Below, piece after piece: positions 25,726 through 35,174 of a DNA stretch of 64,000 bases (positions are counted from its first letter, which is position 1; the number at the start of each line of letters is the position of its first letter). Source of the stretch: Synergistales bacterium. Lineage in GTDB: Bacteria > Synergistota > Synergistia > Synergistales > Aminobacteriaceae. The notes under the pieces were generated by a model that saw nothing but the letters and a program-made list of their open reading frames with translations, made no database searches and was not told where the DNA came from. Both the position numbers and the translations under genes were made by a program. The DNA is taken from assembly GCA_025997955.1 (NCBI GenBank), contig BNVH01000004.1:1-64000 (forward strand), read 5' to 3'.

Positions 25726-27005
25726 TGGGCGCGATACTCATAGTCTCGTTTTTGGCGCTTCTGCTGTTTGGCGTGCCTATAGCGCTCGCCGTCGGCGCGT
25801 CGTCGCTGCTCGTGATGGCGCTCTCCGAAATGCCTCTTGAGGCCCTGCCTCAGACGCTTTTCGCCGGGGTGAACTCCTTCTCTTTGGTGGCTGTGCCGTT
25901 TTTTGTGCTGGCCGGGGACCTCTTGGCAAAAGGAGGAATTAGCGAGCGCATCGTGGCGTTCGCCGAGGCGACTCTGGGACGTATCAGGGGAGGGCTTTCT
26001 ATAGTCTCGGTCATAGCGTCCATGTTCATAGCCGCCATATCGGGCAGCGGGGCCGCGACAACAGCGGCGGTGGGCGCGTCCCTGCTGCCTCAGCTGAAGG
26101 AAAAAGGGTATGATTTGGACTTCTCGGCGGCGCTGATAGCGGCGGCCGGGACAATCGGCGTCGTCATACCTCCGTCCGTCCCGATGGTCCTTTACGCCGT
26201 CATAGTCGGCGTTCCGGTGAGTAAGCTCTTCATGGCGGGCTTCATTCCGGGCATATTTATGGGCGGAGCCCTCATAATCTACGCGCTTCACATCGCCCGC
26301 AAACGCGGCTATCCGGCGAGCGAGAAGGTGAGCGGAAAAGTAAAGTTCGCGCTTTTCGGCAAAGCCCTGTGGGGCCTGATGACGCCTATCATTATACTTG
26401 GCGGCATTTTCTCCGGGTTTTTCACGCCCTCCGAGGCGGCCGCCATTGCCGTTGCCTACTCTCTCTTCGTTGCCGTTTTCGTGTATAAAACCCTTGACCT
26501 CAAGCAGATATATCACCTAATCGTCAACGCCGGCGTCACCTCGGCGCTGATTATGTTCATCATCGCCACGGCCAAAATTTTCGGCTGGGAGTTGGCCTTT
26601 TACGAAATTCCGGACAAAATCGCCAAGATGATGCTACAGGCGGCGGGAAACACGAGCTTCATGGTGTACTTGATGATCACCGTCATGGTTTTGATAGCTG
26701 GCATGTTCATGGAGACGGCCTCGGCGTTGATAATCCTGACCCCGATATTTTTGCCGGCCATAGTCGGCGTCGGAGGGGACATGATTCACTTCGGACTCAT
26801 ACTGACCGTCGGCTTGGCTATTGGCATGGCCACGCCTCCCGTCGCCATCGACATCTACGTCGCCAGCGCCATCACCGGTTTGTCGCTTGAGGAGATAAGC
26901 CGCCCAATCATTCCTATGGTCGTAGCCTTGATTTTAGTTCTACTTGTGCTAACATACGTTCCTTGGATAACGCTCATTCTGCCGCGCCTCGTGTACGGAT
27001 TCTAA
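25725..27005 (+). CDS. TRAP transporter large permease (DctM family)
   Basis: 426 residues with about 12 membrane helices, the sodium- or proton-coupled channel of the TRAP system. SGSGAATTAAVGASLLPQLK and AAGTIGVVIPPSVPMVLYA are DctM signatures, with a matching second half (GMATPPVAIDIYVASAITG). The start is ATG 25725, overlapping the DctQ stop by one base; the frame is open back to 25383 but that part overlaps dctQ in another frame. With the two upstream genes it takes up an organic acid. Confidence 0.93.
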   Translation: MGAILIVSFLALLLFGVPIALAVGASSLLVMALSEMPLEALPQTLFAGVNSFSLVAVPFFVLAGDLLAKGGISERIVAFAEATLGRIRGGLSIVSVIASMFIAAISGSGAATTAAVGASLLPQLKEKGYDLDFSAALIAAAGTIGVVIPPSVPMVLYAVIVGVPVSKLFMAGFIPGIFMGGALIIYALHIARKRGYPASEKVSGKVKFALFGKALWGLMTPIIILGGIFSGFFTPSEAAAIAVAYSLFVAVFVYKTLDLKQIYHLIVNAGVTSALIMFIIATAKIFGWELAFYEIPDKIAKMMLQAAGNTSFMVYLMITVMVLIAGMFMETASALIILTPIFLPAIVGVGGDMIHFGLILTVGLAIGMATPPVAIDIYVASAITGLSLEEISRPIIPMVVALILVLLVLTYVPWITLILPRLVYGF

Positions 27006-27090
27006 GCGTGTCGGGGAGATAGGCGACGCCAAGTCCGCGGCCCGGCCCGAAAAGGTCGGGTCGCTGTTTAGAAAAGGGGAATATTAAATT

Positions 27091-27972
27091 TTGAATTTTC
27101 GTACATTGTTTGCGGATTCGTGCCTTGTCTTATGCGCGCTTTTCTGGGGAATCGGCTTTGTGTCCATGAAGGACTCGCTCGCGTTTTATCCGACGTGGTG
27201 GCTACTCTCCATGCGTTTCGGCGGAGGAACGCTTTTGATGGGCGCGTGTTTTTATAGGCGCATAGCCGCGAGTTTCAAAAGCGGACATGCCATACTCGAC
27301 ATCGCCAGCGGCGCGACCATCGGCATTTTTCTTTTTCTCGGCATGGGCGTTCAGACTCTTGGCCTCAACTTCACAGGAGCCGGCAAGCAGGCCTTTTTGA
27401 CGGCCGGCTACATAGTCATGGTGCCCCTCATAATATGGGCTATGAGCAGAAAATTTCCTGGATGGCTCTGCGTCGCGGGATCTGTCATATGCTTCGCGGG
27501 TATGGGCTTGCTGACGTCGGACATAGCTGACCCTCTCAATATCGGGGATGTCCTGACCATTATCTCGGCTCTGTTCTTCGCGGCGCAGATAATCGCCATA
27601 TCGCGCTGCGCTTTGAAAAGCGACCCGTTCGTGCTCACGTTTTGGCAGTTTCTCGTATCGTTGGTATGCTCGCTTGTCTTAGCGTTCATTTTTGAGGGAC
27701 GTTTTGTGTGGCGCGGAATGGATAGCTTGCCCGACTTGCTCTTCATCGTGTTTTTTTGCACGTTTTTATGTTTTACGATTCAAAACGTAGCGCAAAAGCA
27801 CACGAGCGCCGCTCACGCCGCGCTGCTTCTCGGGCTTGAGTCGGTGTTCGGCCTCCTGGGCGGGGTTTTTATGCTCGGCGAGATATTTACGTCCCAGATG
27901 GGCTTGGGATGCTCCCTGATATTCGGCGCCGTGCTTCTTGTGGAGGTAGCGCCGGCGTTCGCGAGGAAGTAG
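27091..27972 (+). CDS. EamA/DMT-family metabolite transporter
   Basis: A 293-residue membrane protein with ten predicted helices in two EamA repeats. ALFWGIGFVSMKDSLAFY opens the first, then GLNFTGAGKQAFLTAGYIVMV; the second repeat ends with ALLLGLESVFGLLGGVFMLGE, where the Glu and Pro/Gly-rich helix 9 are usual for DMT exporters and importers. It starts at TTG 27091 with AAGGGG upstream at long spacing. A GC-rich hairpin (CCCGGCC...GGTCGGG, 27039-27058) separates it from the TRAP operon. Substrate unknown. Confidence 0.85.
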   Translation: MNFRTLFADSCLVLCALFWGIGFVSMKDSLAFYPTWWLLSMRFGGGTLLMGACFYRRIAASFKSGHAILDIASGATIGIFLFLGMGVQTLGLNFTGAGKQAFLTAGYIVMVPLIIWAMSRKFPGWLCVAGSVICFAGMGLLTSDIADPLNIGDVLTIISALFFAAQIIAISRCALKSDPFVLTFWQFLVSLVCSLVLAFIFEGRFVWRGMDSLPDLLFIVFFCTFLCFTIQNVAQKHTSAAHAALLLGLESVFGLLGGVFMLGEIFTSQMGLGCSLIFGAVLLVEVAPAFARK

Positions 27973-27981
27973 AATATGAAT

Positions 27982-28011
27982 TTGACTTTTTTCAGAAAGC
28001 AATGCTATACT
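27982..28011 (+). promoter_or_regulatory. Promoter for the first acid-catabolism operon
   Basis: TTGACT (27982-27987), an 18-bp spacer and TATACT (28006-28011), both five of six to consensus, about 150 bp before the acyl-CoA dehydrogenase. The leader includes two TCGATCA copies at about 28081-28100 that could bind a regulator. Confidence 0.6.
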
Positions 28012-28164
28012 AACGGGCAGTAAAATTTACCGCAATTTTCGGGTAGCTAACTATCGAACTATCAAGATTGGCAAGTGTGTTCGATCACTTTGTCGATCAA
28101 ACTTCATTTTATTAGTGTCATCTCTATTCAGCGCGGTTAAAAAATAAATAAGGAGGTAATTTGA

Positions 28165-29322
28165 ATGCACTTTTTCGAGTTTACGGAAGAGCAGACGATG
28201 TTGCGCAAGGCGGTTCGGGAATTTGTGGAGGCCGAAATCGCCCCAAAGGCTGCGGAGTGGGACGAAAAAGACGAATGCCCCGTGGGCCTTTTTAAGGCGA
28301 TGGGCGGAATTGGTATCAACGGAGTATTCGTCCCTGAGCAGTACGGCGGCGGCGGAATGGGTTTTGTGGGACGTAGTATTTGCCTTGAGGAAATTTCCCG
28401 TCACTCCGCCGGGCTGGGTATTGCCATGATGACCCATCACCTGGGTATATACCCCATTTTGCAGTATGGCTCAGAGGAGCAAAAAAAGAAGTATCTTCCA
28501 GACTTCTGCTCCGGCGCCAAAATCGCTGGCCTTGCCGTGACCGAGCCTGGCGGCGGCTCCGACTTCAGCGGGCAGAAAACCCTCGCCGAGAAAAAAGACG
28601 GCGGATGGGTGCTCAACGGCAGAAAATGCTTCATCACAAACTCCCACATCGCGGACGTGACGATTCTTACCGCTAAAACTGGCGAGGACGAAAAAGGCCG
28701 CAACAAGTTGAGCACTTTCCTTATCGAAAAGGAGGCCAAGGGTTTCGAGCCGGGGCGCAAAGAGCATAAATTAGGCCTTCGCGGGTCGGTAACGGGAGAC
28801 TTGGTGCTGTCGGACGTGAAACTCGCTGAGGATGCTCTGGTGGGGAAAGAAGGCGCGGGAGCCAAAATCGGCATGGAGGGCATTGGCGAGGTCGGCCGAG
28901 CTGGAATGAGCGCGATTTGCGTTGGCATTTTGCGGGGTTGCGTGGAAGAAGCGGTGAAGTTCGCCAACGAAAGAATCGTTTACGGTAAGCCTATCGCGAA
29001 GCTCCAAGCGATTCAGCTTGAGGTGGCGAAGATTCGGACAGCCTACGAGGCGGCGCGTTTGTTGACCTACTACGCGGCGAGCCTGAAAGACAACGGGAAG
29101 CCCTGCTCAAACGAGGTGGCCACGGCAAAGTACTACTCCACCGAGGCTGCCGTGGAAGCGTCCAAGCGGACGATGGACCTGATGGGCGGGTACGGCGTGA
29201 TCAATGAATACCCTGTGGGCCGTTTCTTGCGGGACGCGCTGGCATCGATTCCCTCCGGCGGGACGTCTCATATTATGCAAGTTATCATGGCCGCCAACAC
29301 GCTGAGTTCATTCCAGGCGTAA
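28165..29322 (+). CDS. Acyl-CoA dehydrogenase-family protein, copy 1
   Basis: 385 residues, full family length: N-terminal helical domain, the FAD/substrate signature AVTEPGGGSDFSGQKT, a beta domain, and a C-terminal helical domain (ERIVYGKPIAKLQAIQLEVAK). ATG 28165 follows AGGAGGT. It heads an operon with etfB and etfA, which would carry its electrons. The usual catalytic Glu in the (Y)EGTSE motif near the end is replaced: here the sequence is IPSGGTSHIM, so Gly stands where the base should be. The isovaleryl-type Glu in the earlier helix (before Arg) is also Gly (EVGRAGMS). It therefore may act on an unusual substrate or by a different mechanism. The paralogue at 36750-37907 shares this. 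Confidence 0.88.
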   Translation: MHFFEFTEEQTMLRKAVREFVEAEIAPKAAEWDEKDECPVGLFKAMGGIGINGVFVPEQYGGGGMGFVGRSICLEEISRHSAGLGIAMMTHHLGIYPILQYGSEEQKKKYLPDFCSGAKIAGLAVTEPGGGSDFSGQKTLAEKKDGGWVLNGRKCFITNSHIADVTILTAKTGEDEKGRNKLSTFLIEKEAKGFEPGRKEHKLGLRGSVTGDLVLSDVKLAEDALVGKEGAGAKIGMEGIGEVGRAGMSAICVGILRGCVEEAVKFANERIVYGKPIAKLQAIQLEVAKIRTAYEAARLLTYYAASLKDNGKPCSNEVATAKYYSTEAAVEASKRTMDLMGGYGVINEYPVGRFLRDALASIPSGGTSHIMQVIMAANTLSSFQA

Positions 29323-29334
29323 AACGTTCAAGTC

Positions 29335-30162
29335 ATGACGTACAACATCGCTGTCTGCGTCAAACCAGTACCGGATCCCAAACATTACGACAAGGTCACT
29401 ATTGACCCTGTGCGGAAAACCATTACTCGCACAGGTATTCCCACGTTGTTGAATCCAGTGGATAAAAATGCTTTGGAGGCGGCTTTACAGTTGCGCGAAC
29501 AGTACACGGGGACTGTGACGGCTATTTCCATGGCTCCGCCGGACGCCGGCGAAATTCTCCGAGAGGCTCTGGCGATAGGCGCCGACGAAGCCTATCTCCT
29601 GAGCGACCGGGCTTTTGGCGGCGCGGATACCTTAGCTACGTCCTATACACTTTTTCATGGCCTGAAGAAACTTGAAGCCGCCAAAGGTTACAGTTTCGAT
29701 TTTGTATTGTGCGGCTGTGAAAGCGCCGACGGAGCCACCGCGCAGGTTTCCTCTCAGCTTGGGGAATGGCTGGGCTATCCTCACCTGTGGAATGTATTTT
29801 CCTTGCAGGAAGTTGATCCAAAAACGTTTTCCATTAAAACGAAATTGGAAAACGGGTACATGGAGTGGAGAGCTCAGGCGCCTCTCGTGCTGGGAGTGTC
29901 TCGCGAGCTGAATAAACCTCGTTTTACGTCGGTCATGGGGATAATGAAGGCAAAAAACAAGCCCCTGCAAGTGTGGGGGCGCGAGGATTTGCCGGAGGCG
30001 AAAGACGAGTTTTTGGGCCTAAAAGGCTCTCCCACACAGCCGGGGGAAATATTCACCCCGGACATGAAGCGCTCTGGTAAAGTTTTGGCGGGGACGCCCG
30101 AGGAAATCGCCGGACGTATCGTGACGATACTGAGAGCCAACGGCGTCGTGGTAGGTGGTTGA
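29335..30162 (+). CDS. etfB: Electron transfer flavoprotein beta subunit
   Basis: 275 residues, usual EtfB length. IAVCVKPVPDP starts it, NPVDKNALEAALQLRE and ALAIGADEAYLLSDRAFGGADT follow, and CGCESADGATAQVSSQLGEWLG is the AMP/FAD-binding loop. Starts 12 bp after the dehydrogenase and ends 3 bp before etfA. With EtfA it accepts electrons from the acyl-CoA dehydrogenase or, in anaerobes, may take part in bifurcation. The second FAD site of bifurcating types cannot be judged safely by eye. Confidence 0.92.
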   Translation: MTYNIAVCVKPVPDPKHYDKVTIDPVRKTITRTGIPTLLNPVDKNALEAALQLREQYTGTVTAISMAPPDAGEILREALAIGADEAYLLSDRAFGGADTLATSYTLFHGLKKLEAAKGYSFDFVLCGCESADGATAQVSSQLGEWLGYPHLWNVFSLQEVDPKTFSIKTKLENGYMEWRAQAPLVLGVSRELNKPRFTSVMGIMKAKNKPLQVWGREDLPEAKDEFLGLKGSPTQPGEIFTPDMKRSGKVLAGTPEEIAGRIVTILRANGVVVGG

Positions 30163-30165
30163 CTT

Positions 30166-31167
30166 ATGAGTAAAAAAATATGGGTACATGCTGAAGTAGC
30201 GGACGGAAAAATAGCAAACGTGACGTACGAACTCCTTTCCAAAGCCTACGACCTTGCCGGGGAAATGGGAGACGGCACGGAAGTGGAAGCCACACTCGTG
30301 GGCAGCGGGTTAGAGGAAGAAGCTGGCCATCTGGCGCGATTTGGAGCAAAAAAGATATACTTAGCGGACGATTCGAAATTGAAGCTCTACTCCCCGGTAA
30401 TCTACGCTCCGATATTGGCCGACCTGGCGGCGGCGAATTCTCCGGAGATATACATTTTTGGGGCGACGGCGACGGGTTCGGCTCTGGGTCCGGCTGTGGC
30501 GGCGCGTTTGAAAACGGGAATGGCGGCCCACTGCGTGAACCTGCTCTTAGACGAGCGAAAGCAATTGAAAGCCTTAGTCCCCTCCTTTGGCGGCAAGGTT
30601 ATTGGAGAAATACTGTGCCCGAGTAAATTGCCGCAAATGGCCAGTGTGAAGCCAGGTATTTTCGTGAAGAAAGACCCTGTTCCCATGCCGAAGCGAGTGG
30701 AAAAAGTAGATTTGGGCGTCTATGAAAAACTCTTCGACGCAAAGGGATTAGAGGCGGTGGGGGTCGTCCGGCGCCCGCCCGAGGGGTTGCCGCTGAACGA
30801 AGCTCAGGTTGTGCTCTGCGGCGGATATGGAATAGGCTCACAAGAAAACTGGAATACGCTGGAAAAACTCGCCCACTTACTGGGTGGAGCGACAGCCTCC
30901 ACACGCCCCGCGGTGGACGAGGGCTGGACGGGAGAGCATAACATGGTCGGAACCAGCGGCCAGAGCATCCGTCCTAAGGTCTACATAGGGTTCGGCATAT
31001 CGGGAGCGACGCACCACATCTGCGGAATGAACGAGTCTGGAGTGGTGATAAGCGTGAATCGCGACGAGGAATCGCCGATTTTTCAGGTATCGGACTTCCT
31101 TGTGCAGGGAGACGTGAACGTCATCCTTCCCGCTTTGCTCGAAGCGGTTAAATCGGAAATGGAGTAA
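30166..31167 (+). CDS. etfA: Electron transfer flavoprotein alpha subunit
   Basis: 333 residues with the C-terminal FAD domain clear: VVLCGGYGIGSQENWNTLEK, GATASTRPAVDEGW, VGTSGQSIRPKVYIGFGISG and HICGMNESGVVISVNRDEE. The N-terminal half has the EtfA/B Rossmann-like fold with PRCA-like LAAANSPEIYIFGATATGSAL. It pairs with EtfB and serves the dehydrogenases encoded here. The start overlaps nothing; a GGTGG ribosome site lies in the 3' end of etfB. Confidence 0.93.
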   Translation: MSKKIWVHAEVADGKIANVTYELLSKAYDLAGEMGDGTEVEATLVGSGLEEEAGHLARFGAKKIYLADDSKLKLYSPVIYAPILADLAAANSPEIYIFGATATGSALGPAVAARLKTGMAAHCVNLLLDERKQLKALVPSFGGKVIGEILCPSKLPQMASVKPGIFVKKDPVPMPKRVEKVDLGVYEKLFDAKGLEAVGVVRRPPEGLPLNEAQVVLCGGYGIGSQENWNTLEKLAHLLGGATASTRPAVDEGWTGEHNMVGTSGQSIRPKVYIGFGISGATHHICGMNESGVVISVNRDEESPIFQVSDFLVQGDVNVILPALLEAVKSEME

Positions 31168-31222
31168 AACCGGCCCGCGAGACGACCGGGCTCGAAAATT
31201 CTACGTAAAGAAGGGTTTTCAA

Positions 31223-32608
31223 ATGAATACAGGAATTCTTGTCCTATTGGTGGCTTTTATCCTGTTTGGCGTTTTGGCTTTCAAGCAATTGAACGCGCTT
31301 ATTTTGGCTCCGATAGTGACTATTTTCGTGCTGATTTGTTTTGACATGCCCATCTTGGGCGTGCTGAGCTGGCCCAGCACCGCTCAGTGGGACTTTGGAA
31401 CGGGGTTGATAGGGGCATTCATGCCCAACGCCACCAAGTATGTCACGCAGTACTTCTTGGTGTTTTTCGTGGGAGCGCTGTTCGGGGCTGTGTATCAGTT
31501 TACCGGCGCGGCAAAGTCCATTGCGAAGTGGATGGCCAGTAAGTGCCACGGTCAATACGTCGCGGGCATCATAATGACGATCACCGGAATATTGACCTAC
31601 GGCGGCATCAGCGGTTTTGTGGTGTTCTTTGTCATCTATCCCATCGCGCTTCACGTTTTTCGCGAGGCGAACATCACGCGCCGCCTCATTCCGGGAGCAA
31701 TTTCCGCAGGCTGTTGGACGTGGTCAATGTACGGCCCCGGCACTCCCGCGATTCAAAACGTCATTCCCGTGCGCGAACTGGGTACGACGCCTACGGCGGC
31801 CTTCCTTCCCTCCCTCATCATCACGGTGCTCTCTTACGTTATGATCTTCGGGTGGTTAGAGTATCGCACCGCCGTCTTTAAGAAGAAGAACATCCTGTTC
31901 GACGACGTTTCGCTTCGCACACAGCTCACCGAAGACGAATTGAGAAACGAGGACAAGGACGAGAGCCTGCCCAACGTTTGGATTGCCTTCATCCCTATCG
32001 CCCTTATTCTGTTCTTCTTTAACGCCCCGCTCTTCCTAAACGCTCAGGGCAACCGCGTGGGGCTGCCGGTCGAGACAGCGGTCTTTATCGGCGTAGCTGT
32101 CGCCACCATTCTGATGTACAAGCGCATCGCGGGGGGCATCGACGGATGGATCAAGATCTTCAACAAGGGCGCGGCCGACTCCGGCGTGGCCATTCTCAAT
32201 ACGGCCATCGTTGTTGGCTTCGGCGGAGTGGTGCAGCAAACTCAGGGCTTCAAGGATCTGATCGCCGCGCTTCAGACTTTTGACATGCCTCCGCTGTACT
32301 TCGTCTTCTTCACGGTGGCCATCGCGGCCGGAGCCTGTGGTTCCGCGTCAGGCGGACTGGGCGTGTCCTTCAACGCATTGAAAGACACCTATATCGCTAT
32401 CGGCGCTCCATTGCCCTACGTTCACCGCATCGCGGCCATCGCGTCCGGTACTCTGGACAGTCTGCCCCATCAGGGCGCGCAAATAACACTATTGGGTATC
32501 TGTAAGCTGACCCACAGGGAAGCCTACTGGGACATCTTTATAACCCAGATCGCTATCCCCGTTATAGCTGGCTTGGTGTTTATCTGGCTGGGTATGGCGG
32601 GAATGTAA
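31223..32608 (+). CDS. GntP-family organic acid permease, copy 1
   Basis: 461 residues with about 12 membrane helices. ITGILTYGGISGFVVFFVIYP, PGTPAIQNVIPVRELGT and AIAAGACGSASGGLGVSF are GntP-family motifs in order, the last giving the conserved Gly/Ser-rich core. It probably imports the acid that the downstream CoA transferase activates. It shares its plan with the second permease at 37934-39247 (GSASGGLGI), but the sequences differ widely, so the two modules likely handle different acids. Confidence 0.88.
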   Translation: MNTGILVLLVAFILFGVLAFKQLNALILAPIVTIFVLICFDMPILGVLSWPSTAQWDFGTGLIGAFMPNATKYVTQYFLVFFVGALFGAVYQFTGAAKSIAKWMASKCHGQYVAGIIMTITGILTYGGISGFVVFFVIYPIALHVFREANITRRLIPGAISAGCWTWSMYGPGTPAIQNVIPVRELGTTPTAAFLPSLIITVLSYVMIFGWLEYRTAVFKKKNILFDDVSLRTQLTEDELRNEDKDESLPNVWIAFIPIALILFFFNAPLFLNAQGNRVGLPVETAVFIGVAVATILMYKRIAGGIDGWIKIFNKGAADSGVAILNTAIVVGFGGVVQQTQGFKDLIAALQTFDMPPLYFVFFTVAIAAGACGSASGGLGVSFNALKDTYIAIGAPLPYVHRIAAIASGTLDSLPHQGAQITLLGICKLTHREAYWDIFITQIAIPVIAGLVFIWLGMAGM

Positions 32609-32702
32609 CGCGCGTGGAATATTGAGCAATTCGGCTTTTTAAAATGGTTAACGCTCAGAAGGTTTGAGGCGTTAACAAAAAAAGTGGAGGAGGTCTTTGT
32701 AT

Positions 32703-33479
32703 ATGAACAATTTGCTTATGGAAGTGGAAAACGAAATAGCGGTGGTCACCATCAATCGACCCAAGTCCCTCAACGCGCTCAACAGTGAAACCTTGGCGGA
32801 GCTTAATCAATGTTTTTGTGAAATCGAAACGCGCAAGGACATCAAGGTCGTCATCTTGACCGGTTCGGGAGAGAAATCCTTTGTGGCCGGCGCGGACATC
32901 TCAGAGATGGTCAACGCTACCGCCGCGGAGGGCAGGACCATGGGTCTGCTCGCCTACAACGCGTTCGGGAAGCTGGAAAACATGCCTCAAGTGACCATCG
33001 CCGCGGTGAACGGCTTCGCTTTGGGCGGCGGCTGCGAAATTTCTATGGCCTGCGACATCCGCATTGCCTCCGAGAACGCCAAGTTCGGCCAGCCCGAGGT
33101 GGGCTTGGGTACCCTGCCCGGTTTTGGCGGCACCCAGCGGCTGCCGCGTCTCGTCGGCAAGGGCCGCGCGAAGGAACTCATCTTCACCTGTGACATGATA
33201 GACGCGCAGGAGGCCTATCGCATTGGCTTAGCCAACAAGGTGGTTCCTCTGGCGGAGCTCATCGACTATTGCAAAAAAATGGCGACAAAGATTATTTCCA
33301 AGGGCAGCTACGCCATCTCCTTAGCGAAGTCCGCTATCAACACCGGTCTTGATGTTGATTTGTCCAGCGGGCTGAAGCTTGAGGCGGATCTCTTTGGCCT
33401 CTCCTTCGCGACGGCGGACAAGAAGGAAGGCATGTCGGCGTTTTTGGAGAAGCGGCAGGCGAAACTTACCGACTTTTAA
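32703..33479 (+). CDS. Enoyl-CoA hydratase (crotonase) family protein
   Basis: 258 residues, usual crotonase size. The oxyanion-hole segments (SFVAGADISEMVN and NGFALGGGCEISMACDIRIAS) and both catalytic acid positions (the Glu in CEIS and the Glu in PEVGLGTLPGFGGTQRLPRLVG) are intact, as in true hydratases. I use ATG 32703, 9 bases after GGAGG; a TTG two codons earlier is also in frame. It should hydrate the 2-enoyl-CoA produced or used by the neighbouring dehydrogenase. The exact substrate, such as crotonyl-CoA, cannot be told from this. Confidence 0.92.
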   Translation: MNNLLMEVENEIAVVTINRPKSLNALNSETLAELNQCFCEIETRKDIKVVILTGSGEKSFVAGADISEMVNATAAEGRTMGLLAYNAFGKLENMPQVTIAAVNGFALGGGCEISMACDIRIASENAKFGQPEVGLGTLPGFGGTQRLPRLVGKGRAKELIFTCDMIDAQEAYRIGLANKVVPLAELIDYCKKMATKIISKGSYAISLAKSAINTGLDVDLSSGLKLEADLFGLSFATADKKEGMSAFLEKRQAKLTDF

Positions 33480-33513
33480 CGAGTCCGCTGAGAAGATTGG
33501 GAAGGCTGTAAAA

Positions 33514-35073
33514 ATGGGAAATAAACCAATCATCACGGCAGCGGAGGCCGCTTCGTGGGTCAAGGACAACGATACCATCACCAGCAGTGGGTTTGTGGCC
33601 AGTTGTATGCCCGAGGCGCTGACTAGCGCGCTGGAGAAGCGCTTCTTGGACACGGGCTCGCCCAAAAATCTGACGTTCTTCTACGCTGCGGCTCAAGGCA
33701 ACAGGGATGGCAGCGGCGCGGAGCACTTTGCCCATGAGGGCATGACTAAGCGGGTAATCGGCGGTCATTGGAATATGGCGCCCAATCTGGGAAAAATGGC
33801 CATTGAGAATAAGATTGAGGCCTATAACCTGCCCCAAGGCACTTTGTCCCAGCTTTATCGGGATATTGCGGGACACAAAGTGGGCACTATCACGCACGTG
33901 GGCCTTAATACATTTGCCGATCCCCGCATTGAGGGCGGCAAGTTGAACAGCGTAACGAAAGAAGACATCGTGGAGGTCGTCAACATCGGCGGCCAGGAAA
34001 GACTGCTCTACAAGCCTCTTTCTTTCAATGTGGGCTTTATCCGCGGCACCTACGCGGACGAGAACGGTAACGTTACCTTAGAGCGTGAGGTGTGCCCCTT
34101 AGAGGCGACCTCCATCGCTCAGGCCGTCAGGAACAGCGGCGGTAAAGTTATCGTGCAGGTGGAAAAAGTGGTGACGAACGGCTCTCTTGATCCCAAGCTC
34201 GTTAAGATACCGGGCATTTATGTGGACGCTATTGTCGTCGTTGAGAACAAGGCCGATCATGCGCAATGCGTAGGCTGCGAGTATGACGGCGCCATGAGCG
34301 GCGACTTCCGGATACCCCTGAGTAGCATGTCCTTCCCTCCGTTAGATGCCAAAAAGATCATTGGCCGCAGGGCCGCGATGGAGCTCACCTCCAATACGGT
34401 GGTCAATCTGGGAATCGGTATCCCCGAATACATTTCCATGGTGGCCAACGAGGAAGGCGTAGGCGACTACATGACGTTGACCGTAGAAGCGGGTCCCGTC
34501 GGCGGCGTTCCTCAGGGCGGCCCTAGGTTCGGCGGTTCCGTGAATGCCGAGGCGCTTCTCGACCAACCCTATCAGTTCGACTTCTATGACGGCGGCGGAG
34601 TGGATTTGGCTTTTCTGGGGTTGGCGCAGGCCGACAAGAACGGCAACATCAATGTCAGCAAGTTCGGCCCAAGGATTGCCGGCTGCGGCGGTTTCGTCAA
34701 CATCACGCAGAACGCCAAGCGGGTGTTCTTCTGCGGTACTTTTACGGCAGACGGCCTCAAGACCAAGGTGGCCGACGGGAAACTTGTCGTAACGCAGGAG
34801 GGTAAAGAGCGCAAGTTTATTGAGCAGGTGGAGCAGATTACCTTCAGCGGAGCCTATGCCATCAAGACAAAGCAGCCTGTTTTGTATATTACCGAGCGAG
34901 CGGTTTTTGAGTTGCGAGCCGACGGAGTTTACCTCATTGAGGTTGCGCCTGGCATCGACATGAAAACCCAGGTGACCGACCTGATGGGTTTCGTGCCGAA
35001 GGTGGATGGAACTCCTAAATTGATGGACTCCCGCATTTTTTCTGACGCTTTGATGGGTCTTAAAAAAGACTAA
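33514..35073 (+). CDS. Acyl-CoA:acid CoA transferase (fused subunits), copy 1
   Basis: 519 residues, both 3-oxoacid CoA-transferase halves in one chain as in propionate CoA-transferase and YdiF. The C-terminal half has NLGIGIPEYISMVANEEG, and the catalytic Glu lies in LTVEAGPVGGVPQGG at about residue 325, matching the position in clostridial propionate CoA-transferase. FYDGGGVDLAFLGLAQAD follows. ATG 33514 has GGGAAGG at 8 bases; the frame is open upstream but overlaps the hydratase gene. It activates an organic acid by moving CoA from acetyl-CoA or another donor, probably the acid brought in by the GntP permease. Last gene of the first module; a large hairpin follows. Confidence 0.92.
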   Translation: MGNKPIITAAEAASWVKDNDTITSSGFVASCMPEALTSALEKRFLDTGSPKNLTFFYAAAQGNRDGSGAEHFAHEGMTKRVIGGHWNMAPNLGKMAIENKIEAYNLPQGTLSQLYRDIAGHKVGTITHVGLNTFADPRIEGGKLNSVTKEDIVEVVNIGGQERLLYKPLSFNVGFIRGTYADENGNVTLEREVCPLEATSIAQAVRNSGGKVIVQVEKVVTNGSLDPKLVKIPGIYVDAIVVVENKADHAQCVGCEYDGAMSGDFRIPLSSMSFPPLDAKKIIGRRAAMELTSNTVVNLGIGIPEYISMVANEEGVGDYMTLTVEAGPVGGVPQGGPRFGGSVNAEALLDQPYQFDFYDGGGVDLAFLGLAQADKNGNINVSKFGPRIAGCGGFVNITQNAKRVFFCGTFTADGLKTKVADGKLVVTQEGKERKFIEQVEQITFSGAYAIKTKQPVLYITERAVFELRADGVYLIEVAPGIDMKTQVTDLMGFVPKVDGTPKLMDSRIFSDALMGLKKD

Positions 35074-35076
35074 ACA

Positions 35077-35123
35077 AGTGGGACGGAATCGACGCGGTTG
35101 CGCGGCGTCTTTTCCGTCCCACT
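35077..35123 (+). terminator. Large nested hairpin terminator, copy 1
   Basis: Outer arms AGTGGGACGGAA (35077-35088) and TTCCGTCCCACT (35112-35123) pair perfectly over 12 bp; inside, GACGC and GCGTC make an inner stem. It follows the CoA transferase stop by 3 bp. A second, nearly identical hairpin ends the next module (40860-40906). Confidence 0.7.
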
Positions 35124-35174
35124 ATCATCTCATGCTTGCGTATCGCGTTGGTTAAGTGTAGAGGAGGTGTATTT

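Noticed and set aside
25680..26516. 278-codon minus frame over dctM
   Set aside because: Shadow of the TRAP permease, which has all family motifs on plus.
27039..27062. Terminator after dctM
   Set aside because: A GC-rich hairpin exists, but no T run follows and the next gene is close; noted only within the EamA entry.
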